NCBI GenBank assembly: GCA_902805475.1
Contig: CADCSX010000006.1
Coordinates: 1,240,001 to 1,304,000, forward strand
From: Entonaema liquescens
Taxonomy: Eukaryota; Ascomycota; Sordariomycetes; Xylariales; Xylariaceae
DNA length: 64,000 nucleotides
Direction of reading: 5' to 3'
The number at the start of each line of letters is the position of its first letter. Within the stretch, counting starts at the first letter, position 1. The notes under the pieces were generated by a model. It did not search any database. It was not told where the DNA came from and saw nothing but the letters and a program-made list of their open reading frames with translations. Below are positions 13,575 to 26,569 of this stretch, in pieces. Both the position numbers and the translations under genes were made by a program.

Positions 13575-14899
13575 TCATTCGGCCTCGGGAGGGTCAGGAT
13601 TCGTGGTTCGAAGTACTTTTCGCGAATAATCGTGGTTATCTTGGAGCGTGTTGATGCTCTCTTGGCTCTTGTTTTCGCGGGTGTAGATATTTGCCGCAAA
13701 TGGGTCCATGCGAGGATCATGCGGCATAAACCGACTATTCCTCCGACCTCCTGATGCGGTATCACCATCCCACACTGAAGCCATCGCGGTCGTCGGCGTG
13801 CTCATCATACCCGCCGAGCTTCCACGTTGGCTTCCAGGGGAATCTGCAAGAGCATCACCCTGGTCTCGTCTTCTCCGGCGGAGCCAGAAGAAAAGGGCTG
13901 CGCCAATAGCTAGACCCACAGCAGCAAATACACCAATTGCTATACCAACTGCCGCACCGGTCGAGAGACCATGCTGATTCGCTGATATTCCGCTTGAACT
14001 GGCATCCGGTGATACACCCGCGTCTGGGTTATTTGTACTTGTAGGCATTATGGTAACTGTTTTGACAGTCCCTCCCGCCGTAACCGTAGATACACTTGGG
14101 GTAGTAGGCGTAGAGTCGTCTGTCGATTTTGATGCATCCTAATATCAAATTAGTACAGTATTCGTGGCAAAAAAAAAAAAAGGCCTTATAAAAGGAGAAA
14201 CAGCAAGCTGGGATTAGTATAGCATACAGGAACGGCCGTGGTCGCGCGGACTGTTGGAGTAACAGTGACCGTATTTTCTAATGTCTTTGTGGTAGGGTCC
14301 TGATGCCGGACTAAGTCTTAACGAAATGTTCCTCCGAAGCTCGTTGTTGAGCAACTGTACCGAAAATACGGCGAAGAAATAAGAACCCAAACGATATATT
14401 CGAAGAGGCACTGATTTCTTAGATAAAAAACAAAACTGGGTGACTTACAGGACTTGTCGTTTTCGTAGAGGAAGCAGAGCCGGCAGACTTGGTGCCGGAA
14501 GGCTTGTGATCTAGAGACATGTATCCCCATAGATTGTCGCCTCCGCACAAATCCTCCGGGTAGCCAGGACATTTTGTATCGCACTGGTCGGTATCTACCT
14601 GAGTTGACTCGTCGGGGACATAATCACTACACCAGCACTCGTCATCTTTAACGATAGCAAATGCGGATGTCTCTATGCAAAAGGTGTGGCACAGCCCATC
14701 GGACTGAAATATACTGCTGTCTTGGAAACATTAGTCTAATGCACCAAGCGTATAATGAGATGTCCGGGAACATACTGCCTACTGTCGATGCTGTGTTGAC
14801 TTTTGCACAGTAAGCCATAGGGATAGTTTGAGCATGGCCGAGGGTGCTAAAGAGGGCCATCAGGCCCATAAGAGCCACGGATCGGGTTGCGGAAGACAT
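13575..14899 (-). CDS. WSC-domain single-pass membrane protein (cell-wall sensor type)
   Basis: Probable plasma-membrane protein binding cell-wall or other glycans; several WSC proteins act as cell-wall-integrity sensors upstream of Rho1/PKC. Four exons: 14776-14899, 14449-14720, 14228-14299 and 13575-14138, with consistent phase, give 343 residues. Signal peptide is residues 1-23 (ends GHA). The WSC domain is ~29-116, with cysteines in AYCAKVNT, SDGLCHTFC, DDECWCSDY, CDTKCPGYP and DLCGGDNLWGY. A Ser/Thr/Pro-rich stretch of about 100 residues follows, likely O-mannosylated. The transmembrane helix is ~218-242, followed by RRRRRD and a ~100-residue cytoplasmic tail. The acceptor AAG at 14721-14723 is chosen because it restores the WSC sequence before SIFQSDGLC. 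Whether it signals or only anchors cannot be told; the short tail resembles, but does not prove, a Wsc/Mid-type sensor. Confidence 0.88.
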
Positions 14900-17800
14900 G
14901 GTTCGAAGGTATCCAATATTTGAAATCTAACAAGAGCTACTGTTAGCAGGTGTGCTTAAGAGGTTGGAAAGTAATTCAACTACATTCAAATCTCATCCAC
15001 TATGAACAGATAAGGAAGTAGACTTACAAGCGAACGAACGTAGGTTGAATAACCAGTCAAGCAATCCAAGAGATCACTGCACGAATGTCACAGGCAACCG
15101 AAAGAGTTGCTCGCGAGTATTGCCATGACAAGTCAAGCACGTCTCAATTGAGGCGAGTGGATTCGCCGGAAGGTCACCAGTTGTAAAGGCAGATCTGTAA
15201 CAGATTCGCCAACGTGACCGTGGAGCTGTGATGCCTTCAGAAGAGAGGCGGAGAGGTAGACCGGCTCACGGTGCAATGGGGACCAAGTCTCAGAAAAGAG
15301 AAAGAAAAATACGAGCGAACGGACTGGAAAAGAAGGATGGAAGGGATAGATAGGCCTTAAAGGTGGTAATACACACACTGTGGTGGTCTTTTGGTGTGTG
15401 GGTGGCAGGCTAACAGGTAACAGGGTACGAAGCAGGGCAGGTAGACAAAGTAGAAACAGGGATTATGGGTGGAAGGAACGGGATTGGATACGTAGCGGTC
15501 GGGAAAGCTGGGATTATTGAGAAGTAACTGCTAGGATGACCTGGGATAAGCCTGGAGCTGGGATGCGTGAGCGCTGCAGCAAGTTGCAGGACGCAGATGC
15601 CAAGTCCACGGCCGATCGGTGATGGCGAGCGGATTAAACGTCAAAGGCCGCTATTGGGACCGGGGAAGAATAGAAACTGTTAAGATAGATTAGATAGATA
15701 GTAAGTTATCAATCAAGGTGAAGTAAGTGGTTTGTTTCTTCTTCTTTTTTTTTTTTTTTTCCTTTTTTTCTGTCTAACTCTTCCACACGCAGTCGAGAGA
15801 GAAAGACAAAAGGACAAAAAAGGTCGGTTTGATACGTGAAGCGGCTGTGCGCTGTAAATTCCGAATGCAATCAGTTTGTTTGTACCAAGTATGTAACTCG
15901 AAGGAATTTCTTATGAATATGAATACATATGAATATGATATGGAGATATGTAGGTATGTGTATGCAAGAAATATGTATCGATGAAAAAAAAGATAGCGAG
16001 TGTATGGTGTATGGTGTATGGTGAGTACGAGAGCAGGGGTACGATGAGCCACGACGAAGAATGAACGGGGGTCCTTGTGAAACGAGGGAAGGGAAGCGAT
16101 CGGAAGCTGCCGTACTAAACTTCAAGGCTTTAAAGCAACGAATGTTTTCGAATAAAAATTGATGTTAGAATAGGGCGAAATAGAATAGCGTCGAATCCGT
16201 TGTTGGATAAGGGAAACAAAAAGAAGAGGAGGGAGAAAGAAAGCAAAAAGTTGGGCAACCGACGAACTTGGAATGAAGAAACTAATACGCGGTGGGCTTG
16301 GAAGAAGAATTCTGGAAATAGCGAATGACATTCGACGGGAGCTTCAAATTCAAGCTACGTGAAGACCGTGTAGACCGTGTAAATGGAATAAGATGGGGTA
16401 CCTAAATGCGTACAGAGTACAAAAATGGCATACCTTTTCGGGATTAGAGGATTGTTTCGGCCCAATCTATCAGCTTCGAGGCCGATGTTCTAGTTTTAGG
16501 TGCCCTAAGTGCCCGTCTATCACCTACTGTGTTACCTAAGGCACTACGTATGTAGTACCAAGCTATCTAAGGAAGCTAAGCCCTTTGAACTCTTCTACCA
16601 ACCAAACATCAAGTGGCGTTACCTGTACATAGATCCAGTTTATTGGGCCCGTTGGCAGTTTCAAACCACAAAGCTACCATCGTACTTACTGGTAGAAAAA
16701 CCACTACACTGGGAAGGTGGATTATGGCCTACATAAATACGTTTTAAAAAAGCATTCTGAACATACCTAACCTCAGCTTGTTCTCATTAACCTTACTAAC
16801 GTCACTAAATCACTTTTTATCTCTACAGACTCTTAAAATGCTCGCTTATTGAATTGGCTGACTACAGTTGTCAACAGAATCCTACTAACCTCTTGGATTC
16901 CTAATATCAAATACTAATCCGTTGCGGTACCCCGGTACCAAAATGGCTTTTCGCTTATTCCCGGGCCCTATCTAATTGTTTCATTTTATATCTCACCTAT
17001 CCTCGCGGCACGTCTTAAATTGCAACATTTTTCATATATTTGTATCTGGCGGCGCAAGAACTTCCTTGACCTAAGACCTTTAGGGATAGGGATTTAGATA
17101 CGAGAAGCCATTGTTCCTGGCAACGCACAAGCCGCAAGCTGAGCTCAGAGGCTTATTTATTTCTACCACTGCATTTGCCTTGCATTAGCTACCTATTGCA
17201 TGAGCACGGTGGTTGTTTTCCACTGGACCTGCTCAACGGCAGCGCCACGCGTTAGCTCTAGTTTACCTACCTAGTTCGGGTACCTATTCACGTTACTTCG
17301 TCGCCTCTTTTCTCGCTGATTTAGGTATTTAGCGAGCTGCGAGACAGGTATACAGTAGGTAAGTATAGTGGCGTTGTGGAATTTGATAGCATTATGACTA
17401 CCTAGGTAGCTCCTTTTAATCTCCCTCTGTTCATTATGAGAAATGAAATATCGAGCAAAACTTTTCAAACATTCAACTCCCTAGTTGAGGGATTCAACTC
17501 AGTAACACGCGTGTTAGCACCCATGCAAATCCGTTGTGCAACTATCGAAAATCGAATATTTGTCGCTGCTTCACGATTTCCATAACGGAATTCGGTCAGA
17601 CATTTAAGAGCGAGTTGAGGAACCGTTCGAGATGGACAAGACCTACGTGGTGTGCGATGCCAGCATGGGAACCAGTTCAGATCATGGTTTTTCGTGAAAG
17701 CGGGTTGAGCTGCTCACAGACCAGACAAGTGTACGTCCTGCTCGGTGTTGACGGAGAGTCGCAAAGGAACCACTTCAGACCCAAGCATCTCGTGAGACTT

Positions 17801-20800
17801 CCAAGTTGCGTAAATCACCCCACACTGTCCGATGCCCGAATCTCAAGTCGGATGGTCTCCAGAACGCCTCGTACTTTATTTACGCCGGAATTCCCTGTGA
17901 TTGCTCAATTGCTCGTATCACTCGACTTAGTGTATCGCACTATATCTGCAACCCCCCCTCGAGTGAGCAATACGGGGTGGCTGTAAATAGCCGATCACAT
18001 CTGCATCTCGCATTGGTTTGCCGAACCTTTAGCTCTTTGGGGCTACGCGGCATTATGGACAATGCAAGCCTTGAAGCTTGTGTAATGTGCATATAGCGCA
18101 CAGTACAACCAATCGGCAAGAAACGGTGAGCAGATATTTATTTTTATTCTTTTCCTTATTTCGTTATTGCTAATCCATACCTGTCCTTACCTTTCTAATA
18201 TAAACGCTGGTGTGTAGTCGACTTTAAATACTACACAGGCCGCCGTTATCGAGCCGCTTACATTTTAAAGGCAGCAACAGCACTACACCACCATGCATAA
18301 TCTATGGTAGGGATACAAAAATAAGAGGCTAGAATTATACATGGTTTGCTTTACCACTTTACCGCCCCTCCCCCACAATGCCATAGATGTGAAGAATGAG
18401 GTGATCATGAGCATTTACATATCTTACTCTCACGCGGCACCATGCACAGTCACCACTAGCTTAGATGCCCCTCGCCAACGCATGACCAACTTCGATGAGA
18501 ATCCCTTCTGATCCCCGGGTGTCGCTGCGAACTCTCGGAATGTGGAGCCTGTTACGTTGCGCACATGGCATCGAACAGAACAGAAATCGGTTGAAGGTGG
18601 TGCCAGAGTCGCAGATCTTCCAACCGGGATACGCCGTCCAAGAGCGAATCTAAGGTGTAGATCTGCATCTCGCGTCATGACACTGCATAGTTAGTTACTT
18701 ATAAGGTGCTTCTCAGTGCGGGGGCATCGGCTCAGTCACAACCCCGACGACGATGGCTTCAATCGAGAAGAACTAAAGAACTGCCTCTTAGATTTACTTG
18801 GGCAATATTAGGTAAGTTTCTCATTTATACACTTTTATAAAATCGAATCCGTAGTTTTGGTGGAAGGGGGATTTCTTACTCAGCGAGGTCTCATCACCGA
18901 AAATCTATGACGCTTTGAAGCTGTCTCGGCTTATATGGCCTTCCTGTTCGGGATGAACTTGTCCACCGCCCTCCGCATAGGAATCCGAGATGCATCCTTT
19001 TGTTCCGACTTTAGGCCGGGGGTGTTGATAACACAACGTATGCATGTTAGTACTAGTAACGGCAGTGAGCACACGTGAAGTAGTTGGCATTGGCATCGGG
19101 ACTCCGATAGAATTTCATAGAGATAAGCAAGCAATCAATCTACTTCCGCATATCTGTACAAAAGTAAGTCTAGAAGGGTCTTATCCGGGAACTCTCTCCC
19201 TTCTTTGATAAGATTAGTTCCTAACATATTGTCAATCAGTATGAGGTTGACCTTTACTTCAAAATCATAGATCCACTGATACCTAAACCGAGGTTCGTAG
19301 ATCATCATGGGTAGTAAGTATCGTGTACGAAGTATCATGTACGTAAAGCCTCTTTTTTTGTCTCCTCGTCAGCTTTCCTAGCCGATATAACCCCACATAG
19401 TAAAACTCCCAAGCGGGTTAGCATTGGCTCTACAAGAAGAATGAAACGTCAAATCCACTAAACACTCAAAATCGGAGAAGTTTATAAGAGTACGTACAAT
19501 CGTAGATAAGCATTGATCCATCGAATATTGTGTTTCGTTTTGGAATAGTTGCATGTAGTTTCTACATGCAAGTAATATAGACTTAGCCTTGTTCTCTCAT
19601 GAGATAAATACTCGGGTATACTTGAGCCGCATCTATAACTTGAGTAACAGCTTGATATTATCTTAAGAATATAGAAAATATTTTAGACCCAATGAGGCAC
19701 TTTGAAAAAAAAAAATTTAATTTTTAAATAATAAAAGAAAAGAAAGATAATAAAACCTTGCATAAGATTGAATTCATAGATCCCGTCGGTCCCGGAGCAA
19801 GGATTCGCCCTTATTCTCCGACGTCATCGACAGGCCCCCTGAAGATGAATTGTCAACGTTAAATTCTATCGGGACGTGTCTCTATCTTCAGGTAATTTTA
19901 ACATGGACGCGCCTGGCTAGCCCTAGCGCAAGCTCGAGCTCAAACAGGTTACAACTCGAACCAGTAAAACTTTAGTTAAACTGTTAACTAGTTAGTGTGT
20001 AAGACGCCTTAAGAATCGACAGGTACGAATGGAATGTGATTGGTTAACTAAATCTATCCAATTCACCGGAACCTCCGCAAGATGTGCGTGGTCGATGCTT
20101 TTAGTCCTCCCCCTGAGATGATGATCGACGATTCCATGCTTCATAGATCCCACACCATTGTCAGCTACGATGCGTTGGGCTGTGCGGATCTCTGAGATTG
20201 TTCATAAGCTCTAATTCCTACTTAATAGACAAGTGCCTAGAACTTCGAGGCCTCTTTGGCGAACACGTTGACACGAACATGGACCGTCGTCATCGTGATT
20301 ATGCGTATTGCATAAGCCGTTGTAACAAAACATTAGACTAAAACTTGGCTATTCTGCATACTTATATCAACTTGCCACGCCGGCGTCGTTTTAAGTCGAG
20401 AAGCACTTGAAGATCTCAATGAACAAAGGCCACAGGAATATTCATCAACTCACTTCATTTGTCGACTCTTGTCGAAGGCGCTTGGAAGGATGGCCCCGAG
20501 TACGCCTCCTGCACGGTTGGCTGCATTGATATGGCGCACTAATATCATAACACCCTAACGCTCTGTCTCTTCAATTCTAAAGAGCTCCAAACAATCGGAG
20601 GGCCTCTAGACCGGTATACAAAACACATCAAATACATAGGAGAATATCCTCGAATCCTCTCTGCACTAGCTTCAATCGCTCTAGATCGGCTACCACATTC
20701 GGCCAGACCAGATCGTTCAGACACCATAGCCTTATACTATCGAGGACCCATTTGACGTAGCTTAAGTACGCGTATTTTGTGAAATCGCATTAGCGTCAAA

Positions 20801-22284
20801 GCTACCGAGAAGCAATTTCGCTAAACGTCAAGATTTTGCGCAAGTGTTGAGCACCAGTGGCGTTTGTGGACATGACAGAGGCAACGTGATAGGGGCTGAG
20901 AAAACGTAAGTCGCCTTTTAGATTAACTATACAGTGTATACTATGTACCTCTACCAGATACGTCGCTAGCGAGACTGAACGGAGAGTCTACTCCTTTCCA
21001 CATAAGCAGCCACGACGTTACTGTCCAATTCTCACTAAGCCAGCCGAGATCACATGCTGTGAGCCCATTCGGATATAATAACAACGACAGAGAAGGCCGG
21101 CCGGAGATTGGCCTATTCCAGGTCTCAATTCTTCGTTCTCCGAGATGATTGGGCTACCGAAAAAGCACGACCGATCATGTTGGCTACCGGAGGCGCACAA
21201 ACACAAGCCTCTGTCGCGTGCCGTTTGGTAACTTGTTACCGTAACGCGGCCGGCGGTCTATATAGTGAAACCCCAATTCGCGTAAATATTCCAGTCGCGT
21301 GGTAATTGTTTTAAACGTGACCAGCTACGACGTCTCGTTTGCCGGAATTTCAGGAATGTAAAACATAGGAAGCTATCTTGAATTGCTACATTTGACTAGT
21401 ATTAGGAACCGAGACATTTGTCTCAACGCTCTTAAAAAGTATAGATGTGTTCTATGTCTAACATAAAGCATGGCCCCTAGACATGTCAGCCTTTCAAGCA
21501 TAAGCAGGACTGATATGAGTTTACCATACTCAACAATACGAGTTTGACGGGTAGGAAGATGCGATTCGCCTGTCAATATAACGTGTCGGAGGCTAACGAC
21601 CTTATCAGATAAATAGGTTGGGATAAGTTATAAGGAGCTCTAGCCTGTTATCCCAGAGCTTGGGCTAGATAATTATAATATACACACTATTTAACCTCAT
21701 CCCTTGGGTCGCGTATCACCGAGACATACAATATTATTGAGACGAGGAAATGGAGCAGAGAAACAAGGGCTTGCTTCTAACGGTTACATATAGACGAACT
21801 CAGCCAAGTCCTTTGGAGGACAATCAGTTGTATAACCATTCTGTACCACACAGAACAACCCATTCACAAACGACAATACCGATTACGAATCCTGTCATAT
21901 CCTACCTAATCAAACACAAATATCACAATCAGACCGAGTTTATTATTGCCAGGGCAGGTAAAACGGAGACGTGATCAAAAGAAAGCGGGTATTTTTTTCA
22001 CTAAACGAATTCCATTCGCGACAATACATCGCAGTACATGTACGTAGACCTCTCGATACCTCTTCCAGTCCCCGAACCCAAGGGGGAATATTCGATGCGC
22101 CCATTCCCGGCCTCGTACCTTAAACACAACACGATTTCAACCCAACGCCTTTGCCAAACGATCGTCCACCATATCCCTCACGATTCATAACTCCGTTCGT
22201 TTGTTCCCGACTCCTAATCCCGAGGTCGCACATACGGCGCAACCCTAAGTAACTCGGGTATGGTTGATATAACTATATACCCTG
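14900..22284. other. Long gene-poor region
   Basis: About 7.4 kb without a supportable gene. 14900-16400 is the likely promoter and 5' UTR of the WSC gene and has a T-tract at 15745-15765 and three copies of GTGTATG around 16005. 17530-18100 and 20400-21330 are richer in G and C than their surroundings and have fragmentary open frames, but no frame could be joined into a recognisable protein. One ACCTAGGTA motif lies at 17399. A-rich DNA lies near 19705-19755. No tRNA, LTR or inverted terminal repeat was found. Confidence 0.5.
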
Positions 22285-25200
22285 CTACCGCGTAGGCGAC
22301 ACAGCCGGACTGCTCTCCCGGCTAGTCTTATGGAGACTCTCGAGGCTCTCTACCATTGCTAGGACCTTGGTCCGCGGCCGCTCCAGCCGCACCGCTTGTG
22401 CCGAAAATACATCGCCGTCCGGATCCTCCACCGGCGACCGCGACGGCCTTCGCTTCCGGGACTCGCTCCCCGGCTCTACGCCTAGTAAGCGCACGCCTTC
22501 CTCCCGCAGCGACAACGGCGTCGTGCGATGCACCGGCGTCGTCGGCTGTCGGCCCCTCCACTCGGCTTCCAGCTCCTCGCCGACTTCGCGTAGGATCTGC
22601 TGTTCGGCCTCTCTAGCCTCTTCTAGGCTCGTATCGTCGACAATCGGGCTTGGGAGCGGTGTGCCGAGATCCTGCTCTTCTGTTGCGGTGTGTGTGTTAT
22701 GGCTGTCGGTTATATCCTGCTCTCGGTCCGCTATCACAACGTCCTTGCCGCTCTCCGTGTCGGGCTCGGCGTTGACCACGCGCAGGCGCTCTCTAGGCAC
22801 CGTGAACATGACTTGCACGAGCCGCTTCTCCACGGCCTTTTCGATGTCCCAATCGTCGTCGTCATCGTCGGCGCCGCCGGCACCGGCTTCTGCCGCACCA
22901 CGCTCTTGGTGGCCGGCACCTCCTGTTGTAGCCCTGGCTTTGTCTTTCCCGCTATACCTCTGTTCTATACCTTCCCAGTCCCCTCTCCCGCTCTTCCTGC
23001 GCAGCAACCCCCCCGCCGCGATCTCGCTCAGGCCACTACGCGGCATGTCGTAGTCTACGAAGCTCTCGTCGACTCTTGCCTTTTCCCGATCCGGTGTTTC
23101 AGACGGACTCGGGTCGTTGTTGAACACGCGGCGCAGACTGCCGAGCCAATTGCGCCGCGGCTTATTCTTACTCGGGCTCCCCGGCATCATCTCATAGTCG
23201 TCGCGGTTCTTGCCCCCCAGAAGCAGACCCGGCCCTTCGGCCTGCAGCGCGGCGAAGCTGCTCTTCGCCGTGTTGTAGCTCGGCGCCGAACCCGACCCGC
23301 TGCTCCCCCCGCGCCCCTCCTCGCTCGAAGACCCCCCCAGCGCCGCCGCCGCCATCCGCAGAACAGACCGCACCGAGTCCGACCGGCTGGGCACGCCCGC
23401 GTTGCTGTTGCGGTTGGCTTCCGAGATGTTGCTTTCGGTTCGCGCGTCGTCGGCCCCGGGCCCGGGCCCGCGGCGTGTGGGGGAGGAAGCCCCTGCTGCT
23501 GCTGCTGCTGACATGCGCGCTGCGCTGCGACTGGCGAGGAGTGCGTCCATGGCCTCGACACCGGTCATCCAGTCCTGGACTTCCGGGTCCGTAGTCAGTC
23601 TTCGCTCCTCGGGGCTAGGCGTTATCGAGGCGCGGTTGGAGGGCGGGAACGAGATCTGGTTCTCTTGCGTCGGGGTGAGGAATGGGTCGGAGTCGCGTCT
23701 GCCGTCCGTGTTCATGTCGCGCAGCGGACTGACGGGCTCGCTTGTGATGTCGCCGTCGTGAAGAGAGCCGTCCTCGTCTGCTTCGATGATCGGGTGGATG
23801 ACGCCCGACGGAGGGTCGTATGTATTCCGGCGCGACAGCGGCTTCCTTGCCCCCTGCGCGGGATGTACGCCGCCGTACCATGGCTGGGGCCCGTTGTCTA
23901 GGCTGGTGCGGCCTGCTAGCAGGCTCTGGTAGCCGAGCGAGCGGTTCCCGCGCAAATAGGGGTCAGGGCCGCCGGTATACCAAGCCCCGCCAGGATGGTC
24001 TTGCTCCATCATTTCGTCGTCAGGGGGTAGGAACCGCGAGGTGTCCTGGGCGAGGGCGCGTATGGCAGAGTCTCGGATCGTTCGCCTGTGGCGTTTCCGA
24101 CGGCGGTATAAGAGGAATAGTAGGATGGCAATGATAATAGCTACGAAACCGAGGCCGAGACCCAGTCCTATTCCTAAGCGTGTACCAACATCGCTATTGC
24201 CACTACTCGAGCTACTGCCTGGGCTTGTTCCGGAGAATTCTGGGTTTGTATAGTCGTTAGACCAACTCATTGATGTGAGATTGAGGAACATAGGCATATT
24301 ATCGCCGCTGGAAGCTTGTCTCTTAGTTGTGGTTTTGGTTGATGATATGTTATAGCCTCCGTAGACCATCATAATGTTTCCGGGGAGCAGCGCTGCACCA
24401 TGACCGTATAATCCAGGTCCTGGTGGTTGAACATCAGGAACAGTCCACTGCCACTCCCCATTACCTCCGTAGCTAGAGCCGATTTTAAGAATGGCTAATT
24501 GTGGTGTAGCAGCTTGAGTCAAGTCGCCGACCCAGCCGCCCAGAATGATTAAAGAAGTTCCGTCCTCGCTTAATACTGCTGTATGACCGGATCGACTGTC
24601 TATGGTGTCTATATCGTTGCTTTTGACCGCAAGTTCGGTGTTACCGGAACCCGAACTCCCCACGTCGATACCAGAAATAAAACTCCAGCTTTCCTCTGGT
24701 AAGCTCCAAATTGCAACAGTGCTCATGTTAATGAAAGCGTTCTCTGTATGACCACCTAATAGTACATAGTTGATTTGCTGGGCAACTATTCCTGAACGAT
24801 TTGATACAGAGGGGGACAAGCCGGTGAAGGTAAACCCAGCCTCGGGCACTGGAGGACCATCGTTGGAAACTGGACCGACTGTAAATTTCCCCGAACCGGT
24901 TGCCGACGGCGCGATCTTAATCATCTGGTTCGAATAGGCGGCTTTTTCTTGTGGTGTACTTCCGTTGGCGTTCGCATCGGGACACATTCCTCCGTACACG
25001 TAAGTGCTCGCCTGTGACAGTACGGGCGCCAGCGTGTTCGAGAAACTAAACCCGGTACCTAAGAAGCTTGGTCCTACCTGGACGTTATCTGCTTCAGTCG
25101 CTAGCGTGGTGCTCGCCTTGGTCCAAGACGACGACGCATCTTCGTTGGGCGACGGGTTGAAAGTCCATATTTCGGAGCTCGCCGGCGATGAACAGTCGCC

Positions 25201-25593
25201 AGCGTAGACGATAAGTGATCCATTGTCCGCAAGCGACGGTATGAATGCTGTGTTCTTTGTATCTAGGAAGGGCACATTGAACGACAAGGTCTGGAACGGC
25301 AACGATGAAGCCCGGAGGTTGCCCGAGAAGTTAAGCGCTAATAAGTCGACCCAGTCGCCTTGTGGTGAGAATATGTATGCGACATTAGTAGTCGCATTGT
25401 CTTGAACCGGCGGGGGTTTCGACTCTGGAATGAAGATGCTCGTGGGGAAATATGGCAATGTCTGAGCTACACCAAGTGTCGGGAACCGCGCCCAGGCCGC
25501 GACGAGTATCAGATATCGAATACCTGCCGTCACCCGCGACGTCTTTAATATATCGCTAGCAAACATCGGCGCCGTCCCGAAGGAATAATTCAT
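22285..25593 (-). CDS. Kelch-type beta-propeller membrane protein with long cytoplasmic tail
   Basis: Single uninterrupted ORF of 1,102 residues starting with ATG at 25593. An N-terminal hydrophobic signal ends near LGVAQ (residue ~44). Residues ~45-455 form a kelch/galactose-oxidase-like ectodomain with repeated blade patterns such as YAGDCSSP, YVYGGMCPDAN, YVLLGGHT, SLIILGGWVGD and IMMVYGGYN. One transmembrane helix (~473-495, GIGLGLGLGFVAIIIAILLFLLY) is followed by the stop-transfer sequence RRRKRHRR. The ~600-residue tail is disordered, Ser/Gly/Asp/Glu-rich, with an acidic run and many basic-Ser sites. Such proteins are widespread in filamentous fungi and usually annotated only as kelch-repeat or cell-wall-anchored proteins. 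Ligand unknown. The GC-rich tail creates long false frames on the opposite strand. A branch-like CTAAC and CTTATAG acceptor near 25675 suggests a 5' UTR intron. The second Met (residue 10) could also be the start. Confidence 0.85.
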   Translation of the reverse strand: MNYSFGTAPMFASDILKTSRVTAGIRYLILVAAWARFPTLGVAQTLPYFPTSIFIPESKPPPVQDNATTNVAYIFSPQGDWVDLLALNFSGNLRASSLPFQTLSFNVPFLDTKNTAFIPSLADNGSLIVYAGDCSSPASSEIWTFNPSPNEDASSSWTKASTTLATEADNVQVGPSFLGTGFSFSNTLAPVLSQASTYVYGGMCPDANANGSTPQEKAAYSNQMIKIAPSATGSGKFTVGPVSNDGPPVPEAGFTFTGLSPSVSNRSGIVAQQINYVLLGGHTENAFINMSTVAIWSLPEESWSFISGIDVGSSGSGNTELAVKSNDIDTIDSRSGHTAVLSEDGTSLIILGGWVGDLTQAATPQLAILKIGSSYGGNGEWQWTVPDVQPPGPGLYGHGAALLPGNIMMVYGGYNISSTKTTTKRQASSGDNMPMFLNLTSMSWSNDYTNPEFSGTSPGSSSSSGNSDVGTRLGIGLGLGLGFVAIIIAILLFLLYRRRKRHRRTIRDSAIRALAQDTSRFLPPDDEMMEQDHPGGAWYTGGPDPYLRGNRSLGYQSLLAGRTSLDNGPQPWYGGVHPAQGARKPLSRRNTYDPPSGVIHPIIEADEDGSLHDGDITSEPVSPLRDMNTDGRRDSDPFLTPTQENQISFPPSNRASITPSPEERRLTTDPEVQDWMTGVEAMDALLASRSAARMSAAAAAGASSPTRRGPGPGADDARTESNISEANRNSNAGVPSRSDSVRSVLRMAAAALGGSSSEEGRGGSSGSGSAPSYNTAKSSFAALQAEGPGLLLGGKNRDDYEMMPGSPSKNKPRRNWLGSLRRVFNNDPSPSETPDREKARVDESFVDYDMPRSGLSEIAAGGLLRRKSGRGDWEGIEQRYSGKDKARATTGGAGHQERGAAEAGAGGADDDDDDWDIEKAVEKRLVQVMFTVPRERLRVVNAEPDTESGKDVVIADREQDITDSHNTHTATEEQDLGTPLPSPIVDDTSLEEAREAEQQILREVGEELEAEWRGRQPTTPVHRTTPLSLREEGVRLLGVEPGSESRKRRPSRSPVEDPDGDVFSAQAVRLERPRTKVLAMVESLESLHKTSRESSPAVSPTR

Positions 25594-26569
25594 CGATCTA
25601 CCTAGCTCAGCCCTGTAGGAAGCATCGTCTATTTGGCTTAACCAAATCGCATACAGAAACCTGCGACCTATAAGTTAGAAAGATGTTAGTTAGTTAGTTA
25701 ACAACTATAACGTGAACCCCACAAGGCCTATTCTTCAATTCATGACCTAGAGGCGAGACTAGGTTTCACGATTAAGACAAGCCAGGCCGGGGGAAATAAG
25801 TTATGAGTTGTCTCAAGCCGCAGGGTTAGGTGAAGGGCACGGAGCAACGTAGGGTCTTGTTATTTGGCCGGGTGCGCAAGAACAGATAGATGCTCTAGAT
25901 TGTGGATTTTGGCGGGGGATCTTCTTAGTACCACACCTTGCAAGCTTGTCATACAAACAAAGGCGCTGACGTTGTTTGGGGGCCAAACAATATAGAGCAA
26001 ACCGATAGGAGACGAAGTCGTAGCTGCAAAATATGAGATGAAATTTCTCATAACGGCTCAAGTAACTACATGAGATCGATATTACACTATAGCAGATTTT
26101 CTTATTACAATTTTCTCTTCTTTTTTCCGATCTTCTTGACCAACGGCGCAGCTCAGGGTAGCACCGGAGAGCTCATGTTTGGAGGGGTTGAACGTTGGTT
26201 GTCAGGGCAACGTTCCCAAAAAAGAATCGATATAACGGGATTTTCCGACGGGTTCCAAGGTCACAGCCATCACTTGATGAAGATTGACTCTTGTAAGATC
26301 GACATAACGCGTAATTCGTAATTCCGCACAGCACGGGTACGCAATATCACCACAATAGGAATTATTGATCGAGCCAAGTACCCAAATATCTCGTACACTA
26401 TTACATACGTACATACATATATTAGTGGAGAGAGAGGTCGAATAGAGTCCGAGTCTCTCCTCTAAACCCAAGAAACAAGGCCAAATCCATCTTAGACTAA
26501 CAACCGGAAATATCGTGACTGAGTGCTCGTAATCCAAGCCTCCCCTTTTACCAGTATAACTGGTTCGGA
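25594..26569. other. Intergenic, upstream of the kelch gene
   Basis: About 1 kb between the kelch gene start and the 3' end of the coiled-coil gene, both on the minus strand. It holds (GTTA)n at 25688-25700 and a possible 5' UTR acceptor of the kelch gene. No other gene is seen. Confidence 0.45.

Noticed and set aside
17632..18096. Gene fragment starting MDKTYVVCDASMG
   Set aside because: It stops after about 22 codons, and neighbouring frames could not be joined by credible splice sites into a known family.
18430..18678. 82-residue minus-strand ORF with ATG start
   Set aside because: No domain, signal peptide, splice partner or clear codon bias; chance is likelier.
22367..23881. Long plus-strand frames opposite the kelch gene tail
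   Set aside because: They are antisense shadows of a GC-rich, low-complexity coding tail and have no domain.
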